Translations under genes and position numbers: made by a program
NCBI GenBank assembly: GCA_028714255.1
Contig: JAQTMR010000001.1
Span: 369,376-433,375 of the forward strand
Length of the DNA: 64,000 bases
Reading direction: 5' to 3'
From: Phycisphaerae bacterium
Lineage (GTDB): Bacteria; Planctomycetota; Phycisphaerae; Sedimentisphaerales; Anaerobacaceae
The notes under the pieces: generated by a model
What the model saw: the letters and a program-made list of their open reading frames with translations, nothing else
What the model was told of the DNA's origin: nothing
Database searches by the model: none
Part shown: positions 1 to 8,354 of the stretch, one piece after another
How positions within the stretch are numbered: position 1 is the first letter of the stretch
How the letters are laid out: every line of letters starts with the position of its first letter

Positions 1-1583
1 TCTTTGGGCTTTTCGGTAATAAGGCAGTCGGTAGTCAGCAGCAGCACTGCTATACTCACTGCGTTCTCCAACGCTGTGCGTGTCACCTTCGCCGGGTCAA
101 CTATACCGCTCTTGAACAGGTCTTCATATTGGTCCGTGTTGGCGTTGTACCCGAAGCCGTCTTTACCTTCGGCAACTTTATTAACTACCAGGTTCGCCGT
201 TACCCCTGCGTTGGCAGCTATCCAGTAGCAAGGCATCGTAAGTGACTTCGCCACGATATCTGCTCCGGTCTTTTCGTCGCCTTCGAGTTTCAATTTTTTA
301 ACCGCCTCGATACATCGAATAAGCGCAACTCCGCCGCCAGGTACAATACCTTCTTCGATTGCCGCCCTGGTCGCGTGAAGTGCGTCTTCTATACGCGCCT
401 TGATTTCTTTCATTTCCGCTTCGCTCGCCGCGCCGACATTGATTTGAGCAACGCCGCCCGTCAGCTTCGCAAGCCGTTCCTGCAATTTCTCACGGTCGTA
501 ATCGCTGGTTGTAATTGCTATTTCGTTTTGAATTTGCGAAATCCTGCCGCTGATTGCTTCCTTGCTGCCGGCCCCTTCAACTATGATTGTATTGTCATTA
601 TCGATAGTTACCTTCTTGGCCTGACCGAGCTGTTTGATGCCGATACTTTCCATCTCGATTCCTAAATCCTTGAAAATCGGCTCGGCCCCCGTCAGCGCCG
701 CGATATCCTGCATCATCGCTTTTCTGCGGTCGCCATAACCCGGCGCCTTTACCGCTGCGACCTGCAATATTCCTTTTAGTTTATTAACTACTAATGTCGC
801 AAGCGCTTCGCCCTCGACATCCTCTGCGATAATCAGCAAAGGCTTTTTGCTCTTCGCTATCTTCTCCAGCAAAGGCACAAGCTTGCCAACATTGCTTATC
901 TTCTCTTCGTAAACCAATATATAAGGCTTCTCCAGCTCGCAGACCATATTGTCCGCATCGGTTACGAAATGAGGCGAAAGATAACCGCGGTCGAACTGCA
1001 TACCCTCGACGAAATCGACCGTCGTATCCAGGCTCTTGCCCTCTTCAACGGTAATCACGCCGTCCTTGCCGACCTGCTGAAACGCCTTTGCCATAATCTT
1101 TCCGATTTCCGCATCGTTATTCGCCGACACCGAAGCGATATTGATTATGTCATCAGCCTTGGCAGCATCTACAGGCTTGGCCAGCGCCTTGAGTTTTTCG
1201 ATTACTGCCTTGGAGCACTTCTGCATACCCCGTGCCAGCGACATCGCATCCGCGCCGGCCGCTAAGTTTCGATATGCCTCTTTGAACATCGCTTCCGCAA
1301 GAACCGTCGCCGTTGTTGTCCCGTCGCCCGCTACTTTCGATGTTCTGCTCGCCGCTTCTCTTACTAACTTTGCGCCGAGGTTTTCGCCCTTGTCTATAAG
1401 TTCGATTTCTTCAGCTACCGTTACACCGTCTTTGGTTACAGTTGGTCCGCCCCAGCCTTTATCTAAGATTGCGCATCGGCCTCTCGGACCGAGTGTTGAT
1501 TTGACTGCCGCCGCCAGTTTTTCCGCCCCTGCCAGCAGCGCCGCCCTTGCTTCGGATTCGAACTTCAATTCTTTAACTGCCAT
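1..1583 (-). CDS. groEL: Chaperonin GroEL (60 kDa), 3' end cut by the window
   Basis: ATP-dependent folding chaperonin of the cytosol that forms double heptameric rings. Reading the minus strand from ATG 1583 gives [16 protein letters not shown], then the nucleotide-binding stretch [13 protein letters not shown] near residue 86 and the family stretch [15 protein letters not shown]. About 527 codons are inside the window and the frame is still open at base 1 after TEKPKE, so only roughly the last 15-20 residues are missing. An AAGGGA ribosome site precedes the ATG. No groES lies in the roughly 270 bases upstream, and I see no CIRCE operator there. Planctomycetes often carry several groEL copies, so this may be a stand-alone paralogue; that is inference. 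Confidence 0.97.
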   Translation of the reverse strand, partial: MAVKELKFESEARAALLAGAEKLAAAVKSTLGPRGRCAILDKGWGGPTVTKDGVTVAEEIELIDKGENLGAKLVREAASRTSKVAGDGTTTATVLAEAMFKEAYRNLAAGADAMSLARGMQKCSKAVIEKLKALAKPVDAAKADDIINIASVSANNDAEIGKIMAKAFQQVGKDGVITVEEGKSLDTTVDFVEGMQFDRGYLSPHFVTDADNMVCELEKPYILVYEEKISNVGKLVPLLEKIAKSKKPLLIIAEDVEGEALATLVVNKLKGILQVAAVKAPGYGDRRKAMMQDIAALTGAEPIFKDLGIEMESIGIKQLGQAKKVTIDNDNTIIVEGAGSKEAISGRISQIQNEIAITTSDYDREKLQERLAKLTGGVAQINVGAASEAEMKEIKARIEDALHATRAAIEEGIVPGGGVALIRCIEAVKKLKLEGDEKTGADIVAKSLTMPCYWIAANAGVTANLVVNKVAEGKDGFGYNANTDQYEDLFKSGIVDPAKVTRTALENAVSIAVLLLTTDCLITEKPK

Positions 1584-1859
1584 AATTGCTTCCCTTCTTA
1601 ATCTGTCTAAACTTAAAACTCACAGTTCAAAACTGTCAATCTCCCCCTGAACTTTCGTAATTTATAACAGATATGCAAAAAACATACCAGCTTTTAACTA
1701 AACCGCGCCCCATTTTGCTTTTCTTTGTCTTAACTGGCCTGTGCGTAAATGATTACGCCATATAAGAATTGCAATCCCCGGCAAATGACAACCGCCTATT
1801 TATACTGAAAATACACATTTTGGCACAAACCCAATCCCCCACCCCGCCATCTTGACAGG

Positions 1860-2138
1860 TCAGACCGTCGGGGCTTGACCTTCGATGTATTCTTTTAATC
1901 TGCTCTTTATATATCTCTTGCCCCATGCCGTCTTTAGATACCTTTCTCGATTGGCTGCATCTCGCTGATTTAGACATCCTTCCCAGTAAATCAATTTCAA
2001 AGGCCGCCTGTTTTTTGTTGTCGAAACTTTGCCGCTGTTATGTTCCTCTAACCTTTTTTTGATATCGCTTGTACAACCAACATAAAATTTATGGTCCTTC
2101 TCCGATTGCAGAATATACACATAATAAAACTTATTCAT
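1860..2138 (-). CDS. GIY-YIG domain small nuclease-like protein
   Basis: A 92-residue protein made of one GIY-YIG domain, the fold of UvrC N-terminal and homing nucleases. Visible motifs are YVYIL (residues 6-10), YVGCT (19-23), the conserved Arg29, the EHN at 32-34, and Glu65 in NRERYLK, matching the usual Tyr/Tyr/Arg/Glu catalytic set. Stand-alone proteins of this size are common in environmental bacteria and are often scattered and mobile; their role is not settled. It lies downstream of a HEPN-like gene on the same strand, about 220 bases away. The domain call is firm; the biological role is unknown. Confidence 0.85.
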   Translation of the reverse strand: MNKFYYVYILQSEKDHKFYVGCTSDIKKRLEEHNSGKVSTTKNRRPLKLIYWEGCLNQRDAANRERYLKTAWGKRYIKSRLKEYIEGQAPTV

Positions 2139-2155
2139 AAAATTATCTTACCAAT

Positions 2156-2374
2156 CTATATAATGAGATGCGATAGTTCACCCCGTGGGATGCGCCGTTT
2201 GCTATCCCACCGGGGCATCTCTTCAAGGCTACAAACACCATCCGTGTAATAATCTTGGCGGAATAAATTAAATATAGCATTGTCTTCGCACCCCTCATCA
2301 GCATAAACTTTTACTCTTTTTTGATAATGCTCTACTATTTTTATATATTTTCCACGAGACACGTTACCCCTCAA
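2156..2374 (-). CDS. Small hypothetical ORF after the HEPN-like gene
   Basis: A 72-codon frame whose ATG overlaps the end of the preceding gene by 11 bases, as in translational coupling. The product is polar, with KVYADEGCEDNAIFNLF in the middle, and I do not recognise it. Its last third lies on a palindrome (near 2180-2216, two imperfect 12-base arms around ATCCCAC/GTGGGAT), so the C-terminus may be repeat sequence read by chance. Coding status is uncertain; the overlap is the main argument for it. Confidence 0.3.
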   Translation of the reverse strand: MRGNVSRGKYIKIVEHYQKRVKVYADEGCEDNAIFNLFRQDYYTDGVCSLEEMPRWDSKRRIPRGELSHLII

Positions 2375-3497
2375 AACAAGCGTCGAATCGTATTTTGCTC
2401 AGTGTCTCCAGCCATAGACTTTTTCGTCCTTTTTGATCGTAGAATTCATTTAAGTCCAGCAAATTATCTATTGCCAAAAGCTTGTACTTATCTTCCTCGC
2501 TAAGTTCGTACCTTCCTTCCTTTGACATTATAACTTTCAGCAACAGCGGGAAAACATAAGCACCCATAAGCAGGTGCTCGTGAGGTATCCAGCCCCATTT
2601 AAGTTGTGTAACATCGCCCCCATGAACGTAACTATTCCTAAGGACATATAATTCTAATATCCAAAACTGTACAATGTCCCATCCTCCTGAATACTTGGGG
2701 CCTAATTGTGAAGACACAATCTGCCTTGCCGCCAACCTCTTGCTATCCTCTACCCTGATGTTTACCCAATTCTTCAATTCTTTTGATATCGCCTTACTTA
2801 ATTGGTACCTATCTTTAGCACTTGGGAACAACCTGTCAAATGCATTTGCCAGCATCACAACCTCGGTTATTTGAAGCACACTGGGTGAATCTGTATTCGC
2901 TTGGCGGAATAAATCCGACGCCTCAATAACGAGTCTGTCCAGAGGAGTACTCTTTTCTATCGTTTTTCCGAGTGCCCCCAACCATGCCTTTTCAACTTTT
3001 CCGCATCCACCACGCATTCGGCATCCTGGTGGTGTTGACACTGTTATCTCGTCAAACGTGTATCCCATATCGCTTGTATATCCATCCCTCTTATAAGATG
3101 TGAAAGCGACCCAATCCTCCCCAATACTAAAATTCTGATAATGAAGCTCTGTTAATGAAGAATTCACATAGTTTCCCAAAGATCTGAAGAACTCGTTTTC
3201 TCCAATAAGCGCAGTAGTCAGCAGAGTAACCGCCTCTTGAAATGCCTGCCTGTCTTGTTCTTCAACCCGCTCAAAAAGATCGCGTGATTTATCTATCATT
3301 ATAGTCTGCGGGCTTTCCACATCACCATCGAGATACTTATACATCCCGCAGATACTATTCAACGACTCCGTAAACTCACCAAACTTGTTGTCTTTCCGCG
3401 GCCATCTGAGGAATAGGTATTTACCCATCTCAAGATCTGTACCAAGCTTGAGCCATGGTAACAAAACAACAGTATGTACTTTTTTGTCTTTCCCCAT
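2364..3497 (-). CDS. HEPN-like protein of unknown function
   Basis: A 377-residue soluble protein with no signal peptide or membrane segment. The C-terminal third is helical and contains LRNSYVHGG, an R-x4-H motif (Arg287, His292) of the kind that forms the RNase centre of HEPN domains, including the ApeA/Apea_HEPN type. A CRMRGGCG stretch (residues 159-166) could bind metal, but no full finger is visible. HEPN proteins frequently act in abortive infection or toxin systems. The neighbour downstream is a GIY-YIG protein. No partner methylase, kinase or antitoxin sits beside it. HEPN is inferred from the motif and its helical context; the N-terminal 200 residues are unassigned. Confidence 0.6.
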   Translation of the reverse strand: MGKDKKVHTVVLLPWLKLGTDLEMGKYLFLRWPRKDNKFGEFTESLNSICGMYKYLDGDVESPQTIMIDKSRDLFERVEEQDRQAFQEAVTLLTTALIGENEFFRSLGNYVNSSLTELHYQNFSIGEDWVAFTSYKRDGYTSDMGYTFDEITVSTPPGCRMRGGCGKVEKAWLGALGKTIEKSTPLDRLVIEASDLFRQANTDSPSVLQITEVVMLANAFDRLFPSAKDRYQLSKAISKELKNWVNIRVEDSKRLAARQIVSSQLGPKYSGGWDIVQFWILELYVLRNSYVHGGDVTQLKWGWIPHEHLLMGAYVFPLLLKVIMSKEGRYELSEEDKYKLLAIDNLLDLNEFYDQKGRKSLWLETLSKIRFDACFEG

Positions 3498-3670
3498 CTT
3501 ATTTCCTACTTATTGGTAAAAAGTCGTACAGAATTATCTCCCCAATTCTCGCCAAACACAAACCGTAAATTTACTAACCCCAATGATGCTTCTCATAGTG
3601 AAACGAAGACGGGCCTCCGCCCATGCTCACCCAATTCTACCCCCTTTTCTGTCCCCGTCAACACCAAAAA

Positions 3671-3789
3671 TTTGCTTGTGCTGCCTACTGCTCGGAGACT
3701 GTCCTACTGGTATGCCTTCGGCATATCCGCTGTTCGTTTCCTCGTAATCCCTCCGGCTGCACCTCGCAATTTTTGCTGTTGTGCGAAGC
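3671..3789. repeat. Diverged copy of the hairpin element seen in the 49-53 kb array
   Basis: Shares GCTGCCTRCTGYTCGGA, the inner palindrome TATGCC-TTC-GGCATA, and the following GTTTCCTC...CCGGC block with the copies at 49151, 50836 and 52505. The outer arms are degraded here. A second partial 3' half (CATTCCGGCTTCCGG, then AACAGCAAAAAAATCT) lies near 3897-3940. Confidence 0.6.
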
Positions 3790-4092
3790 ATGCCATAGGT
3801 AAGTCCTCCAGTCTTTATGGTGAGCCTGTCGAACCGTTCGGCCCCTGTTCCTATTTTACTGCGTGGCTTCGCCCCTGCGTAATACTAACGTTCCTCATTC
3901 CGGCTTCCGGAAATTTATCCTGTGGACAACAGCAAAAAAATCTATTTCCCAAACCTCTGACTTAAAAAAACTACGTTCTAAAAACCTTTGAGTTTTTTCG
4001 CGCTATGTGGCATTGAGACCTACTGAAAAAAAACATCTAAAATCTCTGTGTTCTCCGCGGAAACTTATCACCCTTAAGGGTGTCAATCAAAT

Positions 4093-4199
4093 GCGCAGGG
4101 GGGGTGCAAAATTGGTGAATATTTGGCCTCACTTTTGGCAAATTTTGTATAAGTTTGGCTAAGTTTGGCTATGGTTTTTGTAAGTTTTGGCACGTTTTG
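4093..4199. repeat. Left arm of a diverged inverted repeat around the ECF operon
   Basis: Begins GCGCAGGGGGGG, followed by ACAAAATTGGTG-like sequence and a run of TTTGG-containing heptamers. The reverse complement of 6178-6288 begins the same way and keeps the same pattern (GCGCAGGGGGGG, ACAAAATTGGTG, then TTTGG/TTTGT repeats). The two arms enclose the sigma/anti-sigma pair. Confidence 0.55.
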
Positions 4200-4270
4200 G
4201 AACACCAACATGCGCAAATGATGCTACCCCATATTACCTATTTCTGCTATTTTACTAAAGAACTTCACAG

Positions 4271-4310
4271 CTAAATCCGTGTGAATCTGTGTAAATCCGT
4301 GGTTAATTTT
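4271..4310. repeat. ATCCGTG...ATCCGTGG interspersed repeat
   Basis: Three near copies of a TCYGTGTRAA unit ending in ATCCGTGGTTAA. Other members lie at 6526-6560, 8582-8616, 39331-39365, 46761-46795 and 56651-56684, always between genes and in both orientations. Confidence 0.6.
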
Positions 4311-4348
4311 TTTCGTGTCTTAGTGACTTAGTGGCTGGAAGTAATGAA

Positions 4349-5380
4349 TTACGGTGCGAGGAAAGCGTCTGCTTCGCAGGAGGGTACTTCGTTACCATCG
4401 TATTTATTAGCGCCCTGCAGAGTGAATATATCGTCGCTGGAAGTATCTATTTGGCGAGTCTTTACGAACTCCGCGCTGCCGTCGCAGAACATAACGTTTT
4501 GGCCTCGTCGGCTGTGATTAACGCTGTTGAGATTCAACAAATCCTTGTCTGGCTGACAATTCAAAGGCTTGGAGTAATCGCTGGGTAGTTTTTCAAAAAG
4601 CGGGCTCATATCCGCTATTAATACTTTTTTCTCGCCTGTACTTTCCTGCCCGGGTTTTGCGCATCTTATTCTGAAGCTGTAAGTTACGTAATTTCTGGAT
4701 GGGAAATCGTTATAGTTTTGCACTTGTGCCTGGGTTAATCGTGTTACTTTGCCCAGTTTGCTGCCTGGACAGATAAAATCGGCGGGCTGAACATAGCCGC
4801 CTTTTGTCAAAAGCCAGATATGGCGGGTATTAGAGTGATTTTCTTTGCCCTGATAGCCCACCTTCCACCATGGTGCGCCTGCTGCGGTCGCGACGGCAGG
4901 CAATTGGCCCTCGTTGTCGGCCCTGTAGGCATTTAGGCCATCTCCGATTCGCTGCAATTGCATCAGGCATGCCTGCTGCCGGGACTTTTGACGGGCGAGG
5001 TTCAAAGGAGCAATTAGCACCCCTGCCACGAAAACTATCACTGCCGCGGTAGCTACCATTTCGCCAAGGTTCCTCCAGAACCGGCTCTTATCGGTAACGC
5101 TCTTGGCCTGTTCGTCGGCAAGCAGCTGCTGAAGTTGAAGCTGGCTCGAACGTGCAACATTATTTAAGCGCCAAATCGTGCCTTCTGCTAAAGCATCGGG
5201 GCAGGATTCGGATTCGATGCTTTTAAGGGGTGAAAATGCGGCTTGAAGTTTTGAGTGGAGCTCGGCGGCTTGCTTGTTTGAGGCTATCAGGTGCTTTGCT
5301 TCGGCGGTTGATTCTTCAGAGGTCAAACCCAAGCAGTAGTCGAATAATAACTGCTTTTGCTGGATATTTAATTCGGACAT
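4349..5380 (-). CDS. Anti-sigma-like membrane protein fused to a pseudopilin-type domain
   Basis: A 343-residue inner-membrane protein. Residues 1-105 form a charged helical cytoplasmic region (SEESTAEAKHLIASN) that resembles the short anti-sigma domains found next to ECF factors. One transmembrane helix lies at about 107-125. The outer part starts ARQKSRQQACLMQLQRI, as in DUF1559/pseudopilin-like planctomycete proteins that follow an N-terminal helix with a CxxxLxxIG stretch, and ends with HSRRGQNVMFCDGSAEF (His289, Asp300-Gly301), the family H-x-DG motif. Its ATG shares one base with the sigma gene stop (TAATG), so the two are translationally coupled. Likely it holds the sigma factor until an envelope signal is sensed; the anti-sigma role is inferred from position and layout. 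Confidence 0.75.
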   Translation of the reverse strand: MSELNIQQKQLLFDYCLGLTSEESTAEAKHLIASNKQAAELHSKLQAAFSPLKSIESESCPDALAEGTIWRLNNVARSSQLQLQQLLADEQAKSVTDKSRFWRNLGEMVATAAVIVFVAGVLIAPLNLARQKSRQQACLMQLQRIGDGLNAYRADNEGQLPAVATAAGAPWWKVGYQGKENHSNTRHIWLLTKGGYVQPADFICPGSKLGKVTRLTQAQVQNYNDFPSRNYVTYSFRIRCAKPGQESTGEKKVLIADMSPLFEKLPSDYSKPLNCQPDKDLLNLNSVNHSRRGQNVMFCDGSAEFVKTRQIDTSSDDIFTLQGANKYDGNEVPSCEADAFLAP

Positions 5381-5988
5381 TAGCTTTTTCTGCTCCTAAA
5401 AGCTGTTTTCCAGTCTTCTGCAAATTTCGCAACGGCTGTGTGCAATCTGCTTTTAACTGTTCCAATAGGAATACTTAAAATCTGGGCCATTTGTTTGTAA
5501 GAAAATTTATTAAAATAGGCTAAAATCAAAATTTCCCGCAGATTTTCCGGCATATCCGCTATAACCTGCCTGACCTGCGAGGAGGCTTCGTTCTCCTCCA
5601 ATTCGTCGTAAGGCATTGTTTCATCAGAGGTAAGGGTGTTCAGGACGTCATCGAAGGACATATCCTGCGAGTCGGCCACTGCTCCTATGGATACAGCGGC
5701 AGTCCGCTGGCGTTTGCGAAGGGCATCCTTTGCTTTATTGGCAGCTATGGTGAAAAGCCAGGGCCGCAAAGGCCTATCGGTGTCAAAACTGTCCCGGCTG
5801 GTGTATAGCTGTAAGAAGGTCTCCTGAAAGACATCTTCAATCATATCGTGCTGGTTTAGAAACTTGCGAAGGAAGGCATAAAGGCCGTCTTTATAACGGG
5901 TTACGATTTCACGAAACGCGGGTTCCTCGCCGGCAGCGTACCGGGCCAAGAGTTCAGCATCAGTCTGTTTTTTCGAGAAAGGGCTCAT
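5380..5988 (-). CDS. ECF-type RNA polymerase sigma factor
   Basis: A 202-residue sigma-70 family factor. Region 2 covers GLYAFLRKFLNQHDMIEDV with the FQETFLQLY that contacts the -10 element, followed by RPWLFTIAANKAKD. An acidic linker (near 115-140) leads into region 4 with YKQMAQILSIPIGTVKSRL, the -35 helix-turn-helix. There is no extra C-terminal domain, so it is a minimal ECF factor. It is the first gene of a two-gene operon with the membrane anti-sigma-like protein at 4349-5380. The target regulon cannot be read from this window. Confidence 0.93.
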   Translation of the reverse strand: MSPFSKKQTDAELLARYAAGEEPAFREIVTRYKDGLYAFLRKFLNQHDMIEDVFQETFLQLYTSRDSFDTDRPLRPWLFTIAANKAKDALRKRQRTAAVSIGAVADSQDMSFDDVLNTLTSDETMPYDELEENEASSQVRQVIADMPENLREILILAYFNKFSYKQMAQILSIPIGTVKSRLHTAVAKFAEDWKTAFRSRKS

Positions 5989-6177
5989 AGTTTAAGCTTT
6001 TGAACGATTTATACTTAAACCTACTATTATAGAGGATTTATATGTAAAGCGAAATTTTTATTGTTGGAATTTAACTGTTTTTCGACAGGAAAAGTACGAG
6101 CAGGTCATTTCGTAAAATGGGGGATATGAACAATCTGGGATAGCATCAAACGCGCCTGTTCACGCTGCGAGACGTGT

Positions 6178-6288
6178 GCAAACTTACACAAATTTACACA
6201 AACTTACCAAAGTTTACAAAAACTAAGCCCAAATTTACACAAATTGATGCCAAATTTGCACCAATTTTGTACCCCCCCTGCGCGAATG
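6178..6288. repeat. Right arm of the inverted repeat around the ECF operon
   Basis: ACTTACACAAATTTACAC-type periodic sequence ending in CCAATTTTGTACCCCCCCTGCGCG. Its reverse complement matches the left arm at 4093-4199 in order and spacing, with many substitutions and small gaps. Confidence 0.55.
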
Positions 6289-6452
6289 ATCGCGCGGGCC
6301 GCAGACGACAGACGACGGACGATAGACGACGAAAACCAACGGACGGGAAGAGGGAATTTTTAAAACGCGGATTTCGCTGATTACGCAGAGAGTTTATGGT
6401 TCGTAGTTCATAGAAAAATTTGGCCATGAGTTGGCGAGGGATGAGGGATGAT

Positions 6453-6764
6453 CCTTCGACATGCTCAGGACAGGTTACACAGATTTTTTTGGCCACAAAA
6501 GGAAGTAAAAGATACAAATAAAATTAACCACGGATTAGCACGGATTTACACGGATTTTTTAGACGCTGATTACGCAGATTGCGCAGCAAAGTTTAGCCAC
6601 AGAGATCGCAAAGGGACACAGAGAGAAGAAAATCAAAAATTAAAAATCAAAGAGAAAAAATACAGAGCAGAAATTAAAATGTTTTTTCGACAGCCACAAT
6701 GTTCCCTATTTCATCCTGCAAAACTGGATTCCCGTTTGCACGGGAATGACAAAACGTTGTCGTG
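6453..6764. repeat. 312-bp direct repeat, copy 1 (downstream side of the methyltransferase)
   Basis: Starts CCTTCGACATGCTCAGGAC and ends ACAAAACGTTGTCGTG. By eye it differs from copy 2 (8510-8821) at about four positions with no gaps. It includes a CACGGATTAGCACGGATTTA repeat and a GGATTCCCG...CGGGAATGAC palindrome (6726-6750). The two copies face the same way and enclose the methyltransferase-nuclease gene. Confidence 0.92.
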
Positions 6765-6812
6765 TCCTTCGACTACTTCGACGTTGCTCAGTACAAGTCC
6801 GCTCAGGACGAG
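6765..6812. mobile_element. 48-bp element inserted in direct repeat copy 1
   Basis: Sequence homologous to copy 2 continues after the insert (CCGACAACGGCTAAAC at 6813-6828 against CCGACGACGGTTAAAC at 8822-8837), while copy 2 has no extra bases. The insert runs from TCCTTCGACTACTTCGAC to CCGCTCAGGACGAG, so it belongs to the CCTTCGAC...GCTCAGGAC repeat family. No clear target duplication is visible. Confidence 0.6.
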
Positions 6813-6831
6813 CCGACAACGGCTAAACAAA

Positions 6832-6852
6832 CCCGCCGTAAAACGGCGGGCT
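6832..6852 (-). terminator. Likely intrinsic terminator of the methyltransferase gene
   Basis: CCCGCCGT-TTT-ACGGCGGG stem followed on the minus strand by TTTGTTT, starting about 15 bases past the stop codon. On the plus strand it is followed by a weaker T-rich stretch. Confidence 0.6.
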
Positions 6853-6866
6853 AAATATTTATTTTT

Positions 6867-8354
6867 TTATGCTAATTTGTAGGCGATTTGTTCGTCGAGG
6901 ATGTCTTTGATGGTGATGGGTCGGATGATTTTGCCTGTCTTCTTTAGAAAGGCCTGGATTTCCCTCATCGCATCAGATGAAAAGGCAAAGCCTACAAAGA
7001 AACCCTGCGAGCGGTCTTCTCGCATCATAGCGGCCTCGAAGGAATCGATGTCTGGTCTGCCGACTTTGTCTTTCTGCTTAACCTGAATTGGATACCAGAC
7101 ATCCATAAAGCCCAGTTCGCCCTTGTCTTTTTTCGGCATAGCCGAGACCGGATAGATGCGACCGTCGATGCCCATGTCGCCGACTTTAGCGACGTTGGGG
7201 ACGCCGCCGAGGGCGATGACTGCCCAGTTTTCAAATTCGAATGGCGGGATTTCTCTAAGCTGCTTTTCGCTCCGCGGCAGGTCACGGACGACAAAGCCTC
7301 GGCCTATGCGCCAGAGTTTTTCATCTTCTTTCATTTTACAGACATCGCGGAGGCGTTTTGCCATGACACGGCAGGAGGTCGGGGAAATATCGATGCCGAG
7401 CCACTGCCTGTTGAGATTTTCGGCAGCGACCAACGCCGTCCCGCAGCCGCAGAAGGCATCGAGGACGATATCATTTTCATTGCTGCTTGCTTTGATTATG
7501 CGGTCAAGCAAAGCGAGTGGTTTTTGAGTGGGATAGCCGAGACGTTCTTGAGCTTGAGCTTGTACTGGTGGTATATCAGCCCAAATACTGTCAACGGGGT
7601 TCCCCTCCTGTTCATCTAAGTAACGTTTCATGGCGGGGACAGCACCGGCTTTGGTTTGGATAACAATACCTTTTTCATAAGCATCTTGCATGCGTTTCTT
7701 TGTCCAACGCCAGACCCGTTTAACGCCGAGAAATTCATAGGTAAGATTGGGTCTATTCTTATTAGGATTTGTCAAATCAGCTAACCGATAACGACGGCCA
7801 GTTTCCGGCTCGATGTATTTATAAAACTGGTTTATATACTTTTCATCGTGAGGGAGATATTGGCGGTTAAATGTATAGTCATTGCTTTTGGTGTAATAAA
7901 AGATTGTGTCATGGTCGTTTGGAAAAGAACGAAAAGCTAATCCCTTGGCATTAGTTCGGCGCCATATGATTTCGGTTTGAAAGAAGTTTTCTCCGAAGAT
8001 TTGGTCGAGCATAATTTTGACGTAGTGCGAGGCGTGCCAGTCGCAGTGGTAGTAGAATGAGCCGGTTTTTTTTAGGACGCGGTGGAGTTCGACGCAGCGG
8101 GGACGCATAAAGTCGATGTAGGCCTGTGTGGAAGCGTGGCGGTCTTCAAATGAGCGTTTTTCCTTTGTCTCGCCCCAGAAGACCTCGTAATTGCGATTAG
8201 AGTTAAAAGGCGGGTCGATATAGATAAGGTCAACGCATTCATCGGGGAGCTTTTTCAACTGGTCGAGGTTGTCGCCGCAGAAAATAACGCGGGTATCGAT
8301 TAGGGAGGATGGTTTGCCGGTTGACGGGGTTTTGGATTTCTTTTTCTTTCCCAT
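6867..8354 (-). CDS. Beta-class DNA methyltransferase fused to an Mrr-like nuclease domain
   Basis: A 495-residue protein. The catalytic motif IV DPPF (47-50, in LIYIDPPFNSN) lies before the SAM-binding motif I DAFCGCG (299-305), the beta-class order of N6-adenine or N4-cytosine methyltransferases. After residue 370 a second domain shows GIDG (395-398) and QVKQK (424-428), the D...QxK pattern of Mrr-type PD-(D/E)xK endonucleases. One chain could therefore both modify and cut, or the nuclease-like part may only aid target binding. There is no separate specificity or restriction gene. The gene sits alone between two 312-bp direct repeats, which suggests transfer as a cassette. The methyltransferase call is firm; the nuclease activity is inferred. 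Confidence 0.9.
   Translation of the reverse strand: MGKKKKSKTPSTGKPSSLIDTRVIFCGDNLDQLKKLPDECVDLIYIDPPFNSNRNYEVFWGETKEKRSFEDRHASTQAYIDFMRPRCVELHRVLKKTGSFYYHCDWHASHYVKIMLDQIFGENFFQTEIIWRRTNAKGLAFRSFPNDHDTIFYYTKSNDYTFNRQYLPHDEKYINQFYKYIEPETGRRYRLADLTNPNKNRPNLTYEFLGVKRVWRWTKKRMQDAYEKGIVIQTKAGAVPAMKRYLDEQEGNPVDSIWADIPPVQAQAQERLGYPTQKPLALLDRIIKASSNENDIVLDAFCGCGTALVAAENLNRQWLGIDISPTSCRVMAKRLRDVCKMKEDEKLWRIGRGFVVRDLPRSEKQLREIPPFEFENWAVIALGGVPNVAKVGDMGIDGRIYPVSAMPKKDKGELGFMDVWYPIQVKQKDKVGRPDIDSFEAAMMREDRSQGFFVGFAFSSDAMREIQAFLKKTGKIIRPITIKDILDEQIAYKLA

Larger units (their letters stand above)
3498..4348. other. Gene-free accessory stretch built of short repeats
   Basis: No credible gene. The long plus-strand frame at 3474-3965 is repeat-derived and proline/serine rich without a ribosome site. 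The stretch holds a diverged copy of the hairpin element also found in the 49-53 kb array (near 3671-3789), a reversed copy of the CTTCGACAGGCTCA repeat near 3819-3839, the left arm of a diverged inverted repeat (4093-4199), and a copy of the ATCCGTGTTAATCCGTGG family (4271-4310). Confidence 0.7.
5989..6866. other. Gene-free repeat-rich stretch between the ECF operon and the methyltransferase
   Basis: No credible gene. In order it holds an AT-rich upstream region of the sigma gene, the right arm of the inverted repeat (6178-6288), a purine-rich GACGACAGACGACGG patch (6302-6330), the first 312-bp direct repeat (6453-6764), a 48-bp insertion (6765-6812), and the hairpin at 6832-6852 that can end the methyltransferase transcript on the minus strand. 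Confidence 0.75.

Noticed and set aside
1584..1859. CIRCE operator or groES upstream of groEL
   Set aside because: No TTAGCACTC/GAGTGCTAA pair and no 95-codon groES-like frame.
3474..3965. 163-codon plus-strand frame
   Set aside because: Made of diverged repeats, no ribosome site, odd composition; overlaps the start of a better gene on the other strand.
6302..6345. CRISPR-like GACGAC repeats
   Set aside because: Simple short tandem variation without spacers of constant length or cas genes.
6174..6380. Low-complexity ORF TQIYTNLPKFTK
   Set aside because: Produced by the periodic repeat arm; not coding.
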